Assembly (NCBI RefSeq): GCF_026072915.1
Contig: NZ_AP025943.1
Coordinates: 1,798,001-1,862,000, forward strand
DNA: 64,000 nucleotides
Source of the DNA: Akkermansia biwaensis
GTDB taxonomy: Bacteria; Verrucomicrobiota; Verrucomicrobiia; Verrucomicrobiales; Akkermansiaceae
Reading direction: 5' to 3'
Shown here: one piece after another, positions 31,901 through 39,462 of the stretch
Layout of the letters: every line of letters begins with the position of its first letter
Numbering within the stretch: position 1 is the stretch's first letter
Made by a program: the position numbers and the translations under genes
Notes under the pieces: generated by a model
What the model saw: the letters and a program-made list of their open reading frames with translations, nothing else
The model's database searches: none
What the model was told of the DNA's origin: nothing

Positions 31901-34090
31901 TTGTGGAGAGTCCGCTATCCCTCGGGAACATGGTCGGCGTGGCATTCCTCGCGGGAGGGAGCCGCAGCGGACCTGATGGCGAATGTCTCCATGATGTTTT
32001 CCCCGGCCTGCATTGCCAAGAAAGATTTGATCCGCGGGTGGCGGTGGCATGCCGTCAACGGACATCCGGAATGGGACCCCACGCATTTGAGGTTGTCCGG
32101 CGGTCTGGAAAATGCTCGCGGCGAGCGTCTCCCCTGCCTGTATGACGGTCTGACGGCCATGGCCGTCTCCGACATGCTGAGGGCGGGCTACGGCTTCCGC
32201 GGAGCCTCCGGGTCCGGAGACCTGCTGGAAGTGACGGGCGCAGGCCGCGTGGCCGCGGAAAAGCTGATGAGCCCTGATGCCCTGCGGGAGCGCATGGACA
32301 TCCACGGCAAATACGTGGGCGGCGTGCAAAGTCTGGGCGTGGATGCGGACAACCAGCCCGTGCCCACTGCCAGAGGATTGGTCATGCACCGCCTGCGCCT
32401 GCATAACACGGCCAATCCGCTGGCCCTGATTGAGGACAAGGCGGAAGTCGTCTGGGACCGTTTGATGCGCACGGAGCAGCTTTCCCCGGAAGCGGCCTGG
32501 GAAATGCTCAAGCGCATGGGCCGTGTCCCGCGCCGCAAAGCGTTCCCCGGAGAAACGGAGCTGATCGAGGAGCTGTCCCAGCTTTCCAAAGAATATTTCT
32601 TTGCCAGTCTGGACCATGAAGCCGTGCCGGAAACGGTGGCCGCATGGGCGCGTTACGGCGCGGCCAGTCCGGAAAGGGCCCCGCAGCCCCTCGCGGAACT
32701 GAGCCGCCGCGCGGCTGCATTGAACGGGATGCTGAAAGATGGAAAGGGTGCGGGCGCCGGATTTCTGGACATGCTGCGGGAAACCGTGGGAATGAACGGG
32801 CGGATACGGGCGGAACGCGCCTGGAGCGGGAACGGGAGTGCGGAAGTCCGCCTTCCGATGATGGAACGGTACGCCCACAGCCTGATGGCGGGGCATGTTC
32901 TGTCCTCCGTGCCCGTCCATGTGCGGACGGACCTGGAAAGGGCTCTGGCTTCCCTGGACGGTTATGAAGGCAGTTCCCTTCGCCGGGCGGGGCGTCTGGC
33001 GGCGGCGCGCATGGCGGAACTGGCCGGGGTCTTGCGGGAATTCCCGGATTTGAACTCATGGCGTCCGGACCCGGACCGTCCCGGCCTGTACCTGCATTTG
33101 GTGCGCAAACCGTTCAGAGGCGCGAAAAACGCCTTTCCGCGGACGGTGGACGGTTCTCTGCCCGCTCCCGTTCTGGAGGCTCCCTCCTACGTGGAGGATG
33201 ACTTTTCCGTACGGCGCGGCGTCTCCGCCCCCGCCGCCTGGCGCGGCCGTCCGTACGTGGCCAGGGCGGTACAGACGCTGGAGGCGGTGAGGCGTGACTT
33301 TGCCGGCCGTCCGGAAGCGGCGGAATCCGGCATCGTCTGGCAGGGAAGGAAATACCGCGTGGACTCGGAAGCGGCTCCGGAGGGAGTGACGTCCGCCTGG
33401 ACGCGCGAGGTGCCGCTGGATGAAGCGGCAGTACTGATTGACATGCTGGACCGGAGGCAGCAGGAAGTACGTGGAGGCATGCTCCCCTTCCTGCCTGACC
33501 CGGAAGAGGCGCGTGCGATGTACGCTACTTGTGTTCTTTACCGTGATCCGGATGATCCGGGGCATACCGTGCGCCTGATGCCGGGCGTTCCGGAAAGCCC
33601 CGTGAAGGAGGCGCGTGCGCCGTACGTGGTGCATGCCTGGAACGGAGTCTATCTGGACGGGAACGGCCGCCCCGCCGTCTCTGAACGGGAATCCTACATT
33701 CCGCTGGAATGCTTTACGGGGGCGGGTGAAGAACCTTCCGCCGCCGTGGCGCGGGAAAGCCGCGGCCGTTTCCTGGGCCGGATTCTGGAGACCTTCAGTG
33801 ATACCGGCGCACAGGAACGGTACTGGTGGAATGCGGACCAGGCCGTGGGGTGCTTCATGGAAGACGTGATCAGGCTGTATGAGGAACAGGGCGTGAGGGA
33901 AAACTATCTGCGCGGCAGGCTGGATCTGTTCCATCCCGTGATGGTGCAGGGGCTGCGCTTCGTTTCCCACGTGCTGAATGACCCCCTGGCATTCCGGCTG
34001 CCGCTGGACAGGGGAACGGATGCCCTGAGGGCGATGACCCGGGAGGGCGTGTTATTGAAGGAATTGATGCAGGAATATGAAAAACCATGA
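28937..34090 (+). CDS. Giant 1717-residue protein of the terminase cassette
   Basis: A 1717-residue protein without signal peptide and without a domain I can identify. Residues 1-60 are acidic and Ala-rich. A region at about 350-470 is rich in Gly/Ala and small hydrophobics (for example LAFAGPAGLGVLMAGETG and SAGAAAGAVLSGTGALA) and could cross or insert into a membrane. The rest is soluble-looking, rich in Arg, Glu and Trp. No HExxH, Walker or nuclease motif was seen. Size, position beside a terminase and a hydrophobic central patch recall internal virion/ejection proteins (T7 gp16 type) or the large polyvalent proteins of phages. The frame is intact over 5.1 kb, which argues for selection. 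Its end overlaps the terminase by 14 bp. Confidence 0.65.
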   Translation: MKAEWEEGQSGSLLQEEAPAEETRKTEAVSAQAAPAAIVEDSGREAAEREEYWNSVLTGDVATIPREVRREAEAMYAPGMADGERVAACVMQSWVADTGGIPRELIRKDWGQIREQVARQYGASGKSDNELFVAVSQHNQVRLSQRETLFELYQEAYDRALAGTSEEPDERRLEAVSRWPEDLRFVAEKMRSRAVSDALDDRNRLSEAADVIRKGLEGLVANETPPEGGFPAVQVNWKPVKGIPDVVRAVDCLAGLGGDDRQKVFRMMAPYMRSRPGFRTALESALKRGAAETAENVGQFAVNGAAWVMPDGKTKEALDRYSRSFEELRNFARMEFAPLRGGKDAPWFREMMVDMAQQGASTALAFAGPAGLGVLMAGETGRHMADARRMNPDGDFDAQMDGAVLSGGANTLLSFGMTKLGRKMLGQGMRSFQSMRAAGSAGAAAGAVLSGTGALAADAVKMAAENKMMELTPMLAQEGVGLATGKESGVDWEGWKQRQLSPEDQLREAGMMMPFLLIGAGKAALHHFRHPSSLLGDGTPLKVFGIPDGEAARILREKDVYRAGELLQESLRNSPLWGSLYISGKALEWSRALGEGGEPFLRTEREVRDFLELPSPVRSKPWNMADFPESAEALRKLSLHPDHAEVRSRWLLRAGLPRVGESLDAEGRTAYGMDPAPGSPLKRVSGKSSAEEALSSWYEFLCRKEAEDLGLIRNRNGLEIPWRLRNETDYDMRAEDVRRSFVAERLKQGAARPYKMLLLAYPEEAGAAVKFSRQDWDAVTREMDGRARANVYEGVMERVHGASQEEVAGHVAGRLWQSFCRDEYSSGRARLWLEEGSSLLNAPELLENSSTPEGLVSSLSRMSAMMSRVGDRERQSVSPELQEMNRCVWGAQADVNSLFHVLPNMADFDVCVGRGYTPVESYSRLLSRYLETSPGRTAEFASVLDADRLSAGPEEPAPRIYPGTEKAVENLSCLTPRLFQSSGARGNGLWRVRYPSGTWSAWHSSREGAAADLMANVSMMFSPACIAKKDLIRGWRWHAVNGHPEWDPTHLRLSGGLENARGERLPCLYDGLTAMAVSDMLRAGYGFRGASGSGDLLEVTGAGRVAAEKLMSPDALRERMDIHGKYVGGVQSLGVDADNQPVPTARGLVMHRLRLHNTANPLALIEDKAEVVWDRLMRTEQLSPEAAWEMLKRMGRVPRRKAFPGETELIEELSQLSKEYFFASLDHEAVPETVAAWARYGAASPERAPQPLAELSRRAAALNGMLKDGKGAGAGFLDMLRETVGMNGRIRAERAWSGNGSAEVRLPMMERYAHSLMAGHVLSSVPVHVRTDLERALASLDGYEGSSLRRAGRLAAARMAELAGVLREFPDLNSWRPDPDRPGLYLHLVRKPFRGAKNAFPRTVDGSLPAPVLEAPSYVEDDFSVRRGVSAPAAWRGRPYVARAVQTLEAVRRDFAGRPEAAESGIVWQGRKYRVDSEAAPEGVTSAWTREVPLDEAAVLIDMLDRRQQEVRGGMLPFLPDPEEARAMYATCVLYRDPDDPGHTVRLMPGVPESPVKEARAPYVVHAWNGVYLDGNGRPAVSERESYIPLECFTGAGEEPSAAVARESRGRFLGRILETFSDTGAQERYWWNADQAVGCFMEDVIRLYEEQGVRENYLRGRLDLFHPVMVQGLRFVSHVLNDPLAFRLPLDRGTDALRAMTREGVLLKELMQEYEKP

Positions 34091-35708
34091 ACATTTGACG
34101 GAATCGTGGAGTCTGCCGTGGCAGTCTGTCCTGTCCAGCCAGCTCTGGCGGCTGGAACACCTGTACTGGATAGAAAACAAGGCGGGCCAGCTCCAGCGCT
34201 TCTCCATGAACAAGGCCCAGAGGCGGCTGCATGAAGGGCTGTGGTACCGGAACGACATTCTGAAGGCGCGCCAGCTCGGCATCTCCACGTATGTGGCCCT
34301 GCTGATGCTGGACATGAGCCTGTTCCGTTCCAACTTCCACTGCGGCATTATTGATAAAAGCCTGCCTGACGCCCAGGCAAAGCTGGCCAAGCTCCACTTC
34401 GCGTGGGACCATCTGGACTACCTGCCGCCGGAACCATCCGCCATGGATGTAGCGCTGGCGCGCCTGGGGGAAAGAATCAAGCGCATGTCCGGCGTGGAAA
34501 AAAAGGGGGAATGGCGTCCCTGTACGGCGGCTCTCACCCGGCTGGCTTTCTCCAACGGCAGCGATGTCCGGGTGGGCACCAACCTGCGCGGCGGCACGAT
34601 GCAGTTCCTGCATGTTTCCGAGCTGGCTCACGTCTCCGTGCATGCCCCGTGGCGTGCTCGGGAAATCCGCTCCGGCGCCATCAATACCGTGCCGCCTGGC
34701 GGCTTTATCCTGAAGGAAAGCACCCATGAAGGCGGCCGCTACGGCGTGAACTACGAACTGACGCGGCAGGCCATGGAAAACATGGGCAAGAGCGAGCTGT
34801 CCCCGCTGGACTTCCGGTTCTTCTTCTTCAGCTGGTTTGACCAGGAGGAATACTCCCTGCCGGGGCGCGGCAGGTGGAGCAGGGAACTGGATGCCTACTT
34901 CCTCTCCCTGGAGCGGGAAACGGGCGTGAAGCTGGACGCGGGGCAGAAGCGGTGGTATGCCCGCATGGCGCGCGTGATGGGCGCGGCCATGAAGCAGGAA
35001 TATCCGGGAACTCCCCAGGAGGCGTTCTCCACCGGCGAGGAGGGAAGCATTTACGGCAGCCGCATCATGGCCCTGCGGGAGCGGGGACGCGTGGGGATGG
35101 AATTCCCAGCGGATCCGGAGGCTCCCACATTCACGGCGTGGGACCTGGGCCTGAGCGACCATACGGCTATCTGGCTGGTCCAGGTCATGGGGGACAGCAT
35201 CCACTGGCTGGACCATTACGCCGCCAACCAGCAGCCCTTGGCCCACTATGTGGAAAAAATAAGGGAATGGGAAAAGGAATACGGCCTGACGGCAACAGCT
35301 CACCTGCTGCCCCATGACGCCGCACGCCGGGACGCCCACGGCGTTTCCTACGTGGAAAACATGGCGAGGCTGGGGCTGGCCAACGTGCGCGTGGTGCCCC
35401 GGACAACGGATGTATGGCGCGGCATCAACACGCTCCGGGAACTGCTGGAGCGCAGTTTCTTCCATGTCCGCACCCAGGAGCGGGCGCGCAATCTGCGCGG
35501 GGAGGAGGAGCCGGGAGGCGTGGAGCATCTGGAATTGTACCGGTCCAGACTGCCCGGAACGGGCGGTTCCCTGGCGGAAAGTCCCGTGCATGACGCCCAT
35601 TCTCACACGGCGGACGCCGCCCGCACCTTTGCGGAAGCCTGGTCCCACGGACTGCTCCACGGACCCGGAGACGAGCGGCCGCGCCGCAGGAGGGCTAAAA
35701 TGTGGTGA
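34077..35708 (+). CDS. Phage-type terminase large subunit
   Basis: A 543-residue protein with both terminase domains. The ATPase part has a deviant Walker A (KARQLGIST, residues 63-71, Lys at the front rather than GKT) and a Walker B-like strand ending FLHVSELAHV with E182. The RNase H-like nuclease part opens with AWDLGLSDHTAI (D356) and closes with DAHSHTADAART (D506, D513). Large terminases pump DNA into procapsids and cut it. Here no small terminase, portal or capsid gene is nearby, and the gene is last in its operon. ATG at 34077 has an AGGA five bases upstream. A strong hairpin ends the transcript. Confidence 0.85.
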   Translation: MKNHEHLTESWSLPWQSVLSSQLWRLEHLYWIENKAGQLQRFSMNKAQRRLHEGLWYRNDILKARQLGISTYVALLMLDMSLFRSNFHCGIIDKSLPDAQAKLAKLHFAWDHLDYLPPEPSAMDVALARLGERIKRMSGVEKKGEWRPCTAALTRLAFSNGSDVRVGTNLRGGTMQFLHVSELAHVSVHAPWRAREIRSGAINTVPPGGFILKESTHEGGRYGVNYELTRQAMENMGKSELSPLDFRFFFFSWFDQEEYSLPGRGRWSRELDAYFLSLERETGVKLDAGQKRWYARMARVMGAAMKQEYPGTPQEAFSTGEEGSIYGSRIMALRERGRVGMEFPADPEAPTFTAWDLGLSDHTAIWLVQVMGDSIHWLDHYAANQQPLAHYVEKIREWEKEYGLTATAHLLPHDAARRDAHGVSYVENMARLGLANVRVVPRTTDVWRGINTLRELLERSFFHVRTQERARNLRGEEEPGGVEHLELYRSRLPGTGGSLAESPVHDAHSHTADAARTFAEAWSHGLLHGPGDERPRRRRAKMW

Positions 35709-35716
35709 AGGGAAGG

Positions 35717-35774
35717 AAAAGAACCGTTTTTTTGATTGATGGTTGACAGTTTCGTCAAAAAACGGTTCTTTTTT
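35717..35774. terminator. Long bidirectional-type terminator after the terminase gene
   Basis: A 16-bp perfect stem (AAAAGAACCGTTTTTT / AAAAAACGGTTCTTTT) with a 24-nt loop lies eight bases after the stop and continues into T. A-rich and T-rich flanks would allow termination in both directions. Confidence 0.85.
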
Positions 35775-35818
35775 CCGGCGTTCCGTTGTCTAACGGAGTG
35801 ATGCTGCCGCACGAGATA

Positions 35819-36715
35819 ATGAAATTGCCCCGTTTTTCCCTGCCTGCCCTGTTGTTCTGTATCCCGGTTTTGGTAACTTCCTGCGGTACTGGCGGGCGGA
35901 ATGCCCCTCTTCCTCCGGCTTCCTCCACACCTGTGGAGGAACTGACCGGGTATTTTGAGGGGAAGGGAACCATCCCCGGCCATCTGCTCAAGTGGGAGGA
36001 TGATCCTTCCCTGCCCGGAAAGCTTCTGATCGTGGTGGACAAGAAAAAGCAGATGATGTACGTTTACCGTGGCACGCACCGCATAGCCTATGCTCCCATC
36101 AGCTCCGGAAAAAGCCACGGCATGACGCCGGACGGCTATTTCCGCATCTCCTCCAAGGACAGGGACCATCATTCCTATTACGGGACCTTTGTATCGAGTG
36201 ACGGAAGCCAGCGGGACGGCGACATCAGAAAGGAATCCCCGAGGGCGGGAGAAAGGTTTGAGCCTGCCAAAATGCCCTACTTCATGAGGGTGAACGGGGC
36301 GGTAGGCATTCATGAAGGGTATCTGCCCGGGCATCCTTCCTCGCACGGGTGCATACGCATTCCCCATCTGATTGCCGCAAATCTCTTTGAGGTTGCCCCG
36401 GTGGGGACGCGCGTCATTGTCAAATACGGCAGCTGGAACGTTCATGACCTGCAGAAGAAACCGGATTCCCATTTCAAAACGGTGCACAGGCCCTCTCCGG
36501 GCAAGTCGGGAGGAACCGCGGTGGCCGGGACTGGCGGGAATTCTTCTTCCCCCGGCCTGGAAGTTCCTTTAAAATCGGGACAATCCGCGGGAAAAAATGA
36601 AGAGGCTTCCGCGTCTTCGGGCGCTTCGCCCGTGGCGGAATCCGCCCTCCCTTCCTTTTCTCCGGCGGAGGCGGCATCCCCCTCTTCCGGCCATGGACTC
36701 AAACCAGTTGAATAA
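35819..36715 (+). CDS. L,D-transpeptidase (YkuD) lipoprotein
   Basis: A 298-residue lipoprotein (lipobox LVTSC) with a YkuD catalytic domain. After an LLIVVDKKKQMMYVYRG strand, the active site is HEGYLPGHPSSHGCIRI with C178 as nucleophile and the His two residues before it. These enzymes form 3-3 peptidoglycan cross-links or attach proteins to the wall. The C-terminal 80 residues are Ser/Pro/Gly-rich and low complexity, probably a spacer. Start at 35819 is set by the lipoprotein signal; the longer frame from 35786 is not needed. Its end overlaps the acetyltransferase gene by 23 bp. Confidence 0.9.
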   Translation: MKLPRFSLPALLFCIPVLVTSCGTGGRNAPLPPASSTPVEELTGYFEGKGTIPGHLLKWEDDPSLPGKLLIVVDKKKQMMYVYRGTHRIAYAPISSGKSHGMTPDGYFRISSKDRDHHSYYGTFVSSDGSQRDGDIRKESPRAGERFEPAKMPYFMRVNGAVGIHEGYLPGHPSSHGCIRIPHLIAANLFEVAPVGTRVIVKYGSWNVHDLQKKPDSHFKTVHRPSPGKSGGTAVAGTGGNSSSPGLEVPLKSGQSAGKNEEASASSGASPVAESALPSFSPAEAASPSSGHGLKPVE

Positions 36716-37325
36716 TATGCTTTCCGGACGTCTGTACGACGCCCGCGATCCGGAACTGGCCGTGCGGCGCCTCAGGGCCCGCAGGCTGACGGCCCGTTAT
36801 AACGGTGCGGACCCGGAGGATGATGAATTGCGCCGGGAAACGGCCCGCGAGCTTCTGGGAAGCGTTGGGGAGGGGTGCTATCTGGAGCCCCCGTTCAGGT
36901 GCGACTACGGTTCCAACATCAGCCTGGGGGACCGCGTTTACGCCAATTTCAATCTGGTCATTCTGGATTGCGCCCGGGTGGAAATTGGAAACGACGTGCT
37001 GATAGGCCCGAATGTAGGCATTTATACCGCGGGCCATCCTGTGGACCCCGGCCTCAGGCAGGAATGCCTGGAATTCGCACTGCCGATCACCATTGAAGAC
37101 GGCGTCTGGATAGGCGGCCACGTGGCGGTGGCTCCCGGCGTGCGCATCGGCAGGAACTCCGTGATAGGAGCCGGAAGCGTGGTGACCCGGGACATTCCCC
37201 CCGGCGTGGTGGCCGCGGGCAATCCCTGCCGCGTTCTGCGGTCCATTGAGGAAAGAGACCGCGAATTTTATGCCGGAAACAGGCGCGTGGACGGCCGGGC
37301 GGAGACAAATTCCCGGATGCCGTGA
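36693..37325 (+). CDS. Maltose/galactoside-type sugar O-acetyltransferase
   Basis: A 210-residue left-handed beta-helix acetyltransferase of the Maa/NodL/LacA group. The Mac domain (MLSGRLYDARDPEL onward) is followed by hexapeptide repeats. The catalytic His lies in IYTAGHPVDP, and VWIGGHVAVAPGVRIG and AGNPCRVLR are typical of the family. Acetyl-CoA is the donor; the sugar acceptor is not deducible. The start inside the L,D-transpeptidase gene (overlap 23 bp) suggests co-translation. A link to cell-wall or surface sugar modification is possible but only inferred from the neighbour. Confidence 0.9.
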   Translation: MDSNQLNNMLSGRLYDARDPELAVRRLRARRLTARYNGADPEDDELRRETARELLGSVGEGCYLEPPFRCDYGSNISLGDRVYANFNLVILDCARVEIGNDVLIGPNVGIYTAGHPVDPGLRQECLEFALPITIEDGVWIGGHVAVAPGVRIGRNSVIGAGSVVTRDIPPGVVAAGNPCRVLRSIEERDREFYAGNRRVDGRAETNSRMP

Positions 37326-37333
37326 AATTTGAA

Positions 37334-37363
37334 TTGCCTTTAAAGGGTGATCGTGCATAGTTG
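37334..37363 (+). promoter_or_regulatory. Putative rpsO promoter
   Basis: TTGCCT, 18 bp spacer, TAGTTG, leaving a leader of roughly 50 nt before rpsO. Confidence 0.45.
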
Positions 37364-37423
37364 ACGCCCTCACAGTGTCGATTAGCCGCTGCCACGAGCT
37401 AAACACATTCAAGAAAAACACTC

Positions 37424-37678
37424 ATGAGTAACGAAATCAATCTGCAGGAATTCAAGATGCATGAAAAGGACTCCGGTAGCTCCAGCTTCCAGATCGCCCT
37501 TCTGACCAAGCGCATCGCCCACCTGACCGCCCACCTGGGAGAAAACAAGCACGACGTTTCCTCCCGCCGCGGGCTGCTGAAAATGGTGGCTCTGCGCCGC
37601 AAGCTTCTTGACTACGTCAAGCGTGAAGATCTGGCCCAGTATCAGAGCCTGATTCAGCGTCTTGGACTGCGCCGCTAA
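37424..37678 (+). CDS. rpsO: 30S ribosomal protein S15
   Basis: An 84-residue ribosomal protein that binds 16S rRNA and helps platform assembly. The S15 signature is clear: [45 protein letters not shown] and the final [12 protein letters not shown]. It has its own promoter and terminator. In many bacteria rpsO is followed by pnp; here the efflux operon (about 5 kb) separates them. Confidence 0.97.
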   Translation: MSNEINLQEFKMHEKDSGSSSFQIALLTKRIAHLTAHLGENKHDVSSRRGLLKMVALRRKLLDYVKREDLAQYQSLIQRLGLRR

Positions 37679-37703
37679 GCGGAGGAGCATATTCCCGTTT
37701 GAT

Positions 37704-37737
37704 ACGGCCGTTGCGTTTTTCGCGGCGGCCGTTTTTT
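37704..37737 (+). terminator. rpsO terminator
   Basis: Arms ACGGCCG and CGGCCGT with a 15-nt loop are followed directly by six T. Confidence 0.85.
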
Positions 37738-37787
37738 GTGGCCCGGTGTACGGGTTTTCCTGCCTCCGCCCGGAGGGGAAGGAAGGC

Positions 37788-37815
37788 TTGACTGGCTGAA
37801 AATGTCTGTTAGCCT
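37788..37815 (+). promoter_or_regulatory. Putative promoter of the efflux operon
   Basis: TTGACT, 16 bp spacer, TAGCCT. The -10 box lies in the centre of the palindrome at 37802-37824 and ends 11 bases before the tetR start codon. Confidence 0.6.
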
Positions 37816-37824
37816 GACAGACAT
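37802..37824. promoter_or_regulatory. Palindromic operator, probable TetR-family binding site
   Basis: Perfect 8-bp arms ATGTCTGT and ACAGACAT surround 7 bp that contain the -10 box. The site lies two bases before the start codon of the TetR-family gene. Binding here would block RNA polymerase, so autorepression of the whole efflux operon is the obvious reading. Confidence 0.75.
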
Positions 37825-37826
37825 CT

Positions 37827-38444
37827 ATGGAACAGATGACAAGAATCCAGCAAAATACGCTGCGGAGGATTGTGGAGGCGGCCATTGAATTGATGAGCGA
37901 GCGGGGATTTCACCGGGTCAGCGTGCAGGAGGTCGGGAAAAAGGCAGGCATTTGTGAAAAAACCGTATTCCGCTACTTTGCGACGAAAAAATCCCTGCTG
38001 GATGAAATCATCCGGTACAGGGCGTACGCCAGCGAACTGAAAAGGGAATTTGAAAACGGCAGGACCTGGAATCTGGATCATGACCTGAAACTGGCGGCGC
38101 GGCTCTACTTTCAGGAAACGAAGGCCAAGAGGAACGCGTTCCGGGCCTATCTGAGCGCCCTGGATTCCGTGGACACGAACGGGGAGGACTTTCTGCGTGA
38201 TCCGCGGGAGCTTCACGCCTTCCTGTGCGACTACATGACCGCCATGCAGAAAAAGGGGAAGGTCAGGGCGGGGGATGTGCGCCTCATGGTGCGAGCCTTC
38301 GTCAACACGCTGCACGGGTACATGCTCATGTACTGCCTGAATGACGACGGCAAATCATGGGGGAACAAGGTGGCTTCCATGAAACTGACCATAGACCTGT
38401 TCATTCAGGGATTCTCTCAAACCGGCAATTCCGTCACTGCATGA
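37827..38444 (+). CDS. TetR-family repressor of the efflux operon
   Basis: A 205-residue regulator. The N-terminal helix-turn-helix spans about residues 8-55 (AAIELMSERGFHRVSVQEVG, then KTVFRYFATKKSLLDEII). The C-terminal ligand/dimer domain is variable as usual. It is the first gene of the operon tetR-hlyD-MFS-OMF, and the palindrome overlapping its promoter is the likely operator. The inducer is probably a drug or toxic compound exported by the pump. Confidence 0.92.
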   Translation: MEQMTRIQQNTLRRIVEAAIELMSERGFHRVSVQEVGKKAGICEKTVFRYFATKKSLLDEIIRYRAYASELKREFENGRTWNLDHDLKLAARLYFQETKAKRNAFRAYLSALDSVDTNGEDFLRDPRELHAFLCDYMTAMQKKGKVRAGDVRLMVRAFVNTLHGYMLMYCLNDDGKSWGNKVASMKLTIDLFIQGFSQTGNSVTA

Positions 38445-39451
38445 GCAAGCATCTGAAGGCCGTTTCCCTGGGAAGCATGGCTCTGGCGGCTGCGGGCGGC
38501 ATCATCTGGGGAGTCTGGCACATCCGGGAAAGTCGTTCCATGAATACGGACGACTGCCGCGTGGAGGCGAGCATCGTGTCCGTGGGCACCAAGCTGGCGG
38601 AACGGGTGGTTGCCGTGGATGTGGAGGAAGGAGACACGGTGAAGAAGGGACAGACGCTCGCCCATCTGGACGGCCGGGCCGTCCAGGCGCGCCTGCTGGC
38701 CGCGCGTTCCAGAGTCAAGCTCATGCAGGCCAGGTATGATGAAATGCTGGCGGGATTCCGCCCTCAGGAAATCGAATCCCAGCGGGCCAAAACCGCCCAG
38801 GCTGCCGCCAATCTGGAACACGCGCGGCGTGATTACGAGCGCATTGAAAAACTAGTGCGCGACCAGGCGGGTATCAGCTCCGCGGACCGCGATGCCGTCC
38901 GGGCCTCCTATTTGGCGGCTCAGGCCGTGGAAAAGGCGGAACGGGAAAATCTGGCCCTGCGCCTGGAAGGCTACCGCGAAGAGGAAAAAAGGTCGGCCCA
39001 GGCCCAGCTGGAGGCGGCCAGGGCGGAGCAGGATGAACTGGAAGTGCTGTGCGAGGAATGCGTGATCAAGTCCCCTGTGGACGGAATCATTGCCCGCAAG
39101 CTGGTGAATGGCGGAGAAATGGTCAGCGCCGGGCAGAAACTCTTCTCCATCGTGGACAGCCATGACATCTGGCTCAATGTCCGGGTGGAGGAGACGAAAA
39201 TAGGCCGCATCAGGACGGGACAGGAAGTGCGGTTCACGCTGGACGGCTATGACGGCCGGGTGTTTTACGGAAAGGTGTATGAAATAGGCGCGGCCTCCTG
39301 CTCCATGTTCTCCCTCATCTCCACGGAAAACGTCAGCGGTTACTTCACCAAGGTCATGCAGCGCTTCCCCATCAAGGTAAGCCTGCCGGAAAGCGGGGAC
39401 GGCGTGGTATTCCGGCCCGGCATGCAGGGCACGGTTTCCATCGGTTTCTGA
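38441..39451 (+). CDS. HlyD/EmrA-type periplasmic adaptor
   Basis: A 336-residue membrane fusion protein linking the MFS pump to the outer-membrane channel. One N-terminal membrane helix (LGSMALAAAGGIIWGVW) is followed by the first half of a lipoyl domain (VDVEEGDTVKKGQTLAHLDG). A helical hairpin at about 70-210 comes next, then the second lipoyl half (IKSPVDGIIARKLVNGGEMV) and a beta-barrel domain. It overlaps the tetR stop (ATGA). The family exports hydrophobic drugs and similar compounds. Confidence 0.92.
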   Translation: MSKHLKAVSLGSMALAAAGGIIWGVWHIRESRSMNTDDCRVEASIVSVGTKLAERVVAVDVEEGDTVKKGQTLAHLDGRAVQARLLAARSRVKLMQARYDEMLAGFRPQEIESQRAKTAQAAANLEHARRDYERIEKLVRDQAGISSADRDAVRASYLAAQAVEKAERENLALRLEGYREEEKRSAQAQLEAARAEQDELEVLCEECVIKSPVDGIIARKLVNGGEMVSAGQKLFSIVDSHDIWLNVRVEETKIGRIRTGQEVRFTLDGYDGRVFYGKVYEIGAASCSMFSLISTENVSGYFTKVMQRFPIKVSLPESGDGVVFRPGMQGTVSIGF

Positions 39452-39462
39452 TCAGGGGCGTT

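Noticed and set aside
30737-32920. Large minus-strand frames opposite the 1717-aa gene
   Set aside because: Several long antisense frames overlap each other here, as expected from base composition; the plus-strand frame has the operon context and ribosome-binding site.
27634-35708. Calling the region a complete prophage
   Set aside because: No integrase, repressor, portal, capsid, tail, holin or att-like direct repeats were found, and flanking genes (truA, L,D-transpeptidase) are undisturbed. Only the terminase is clearly phage-type.
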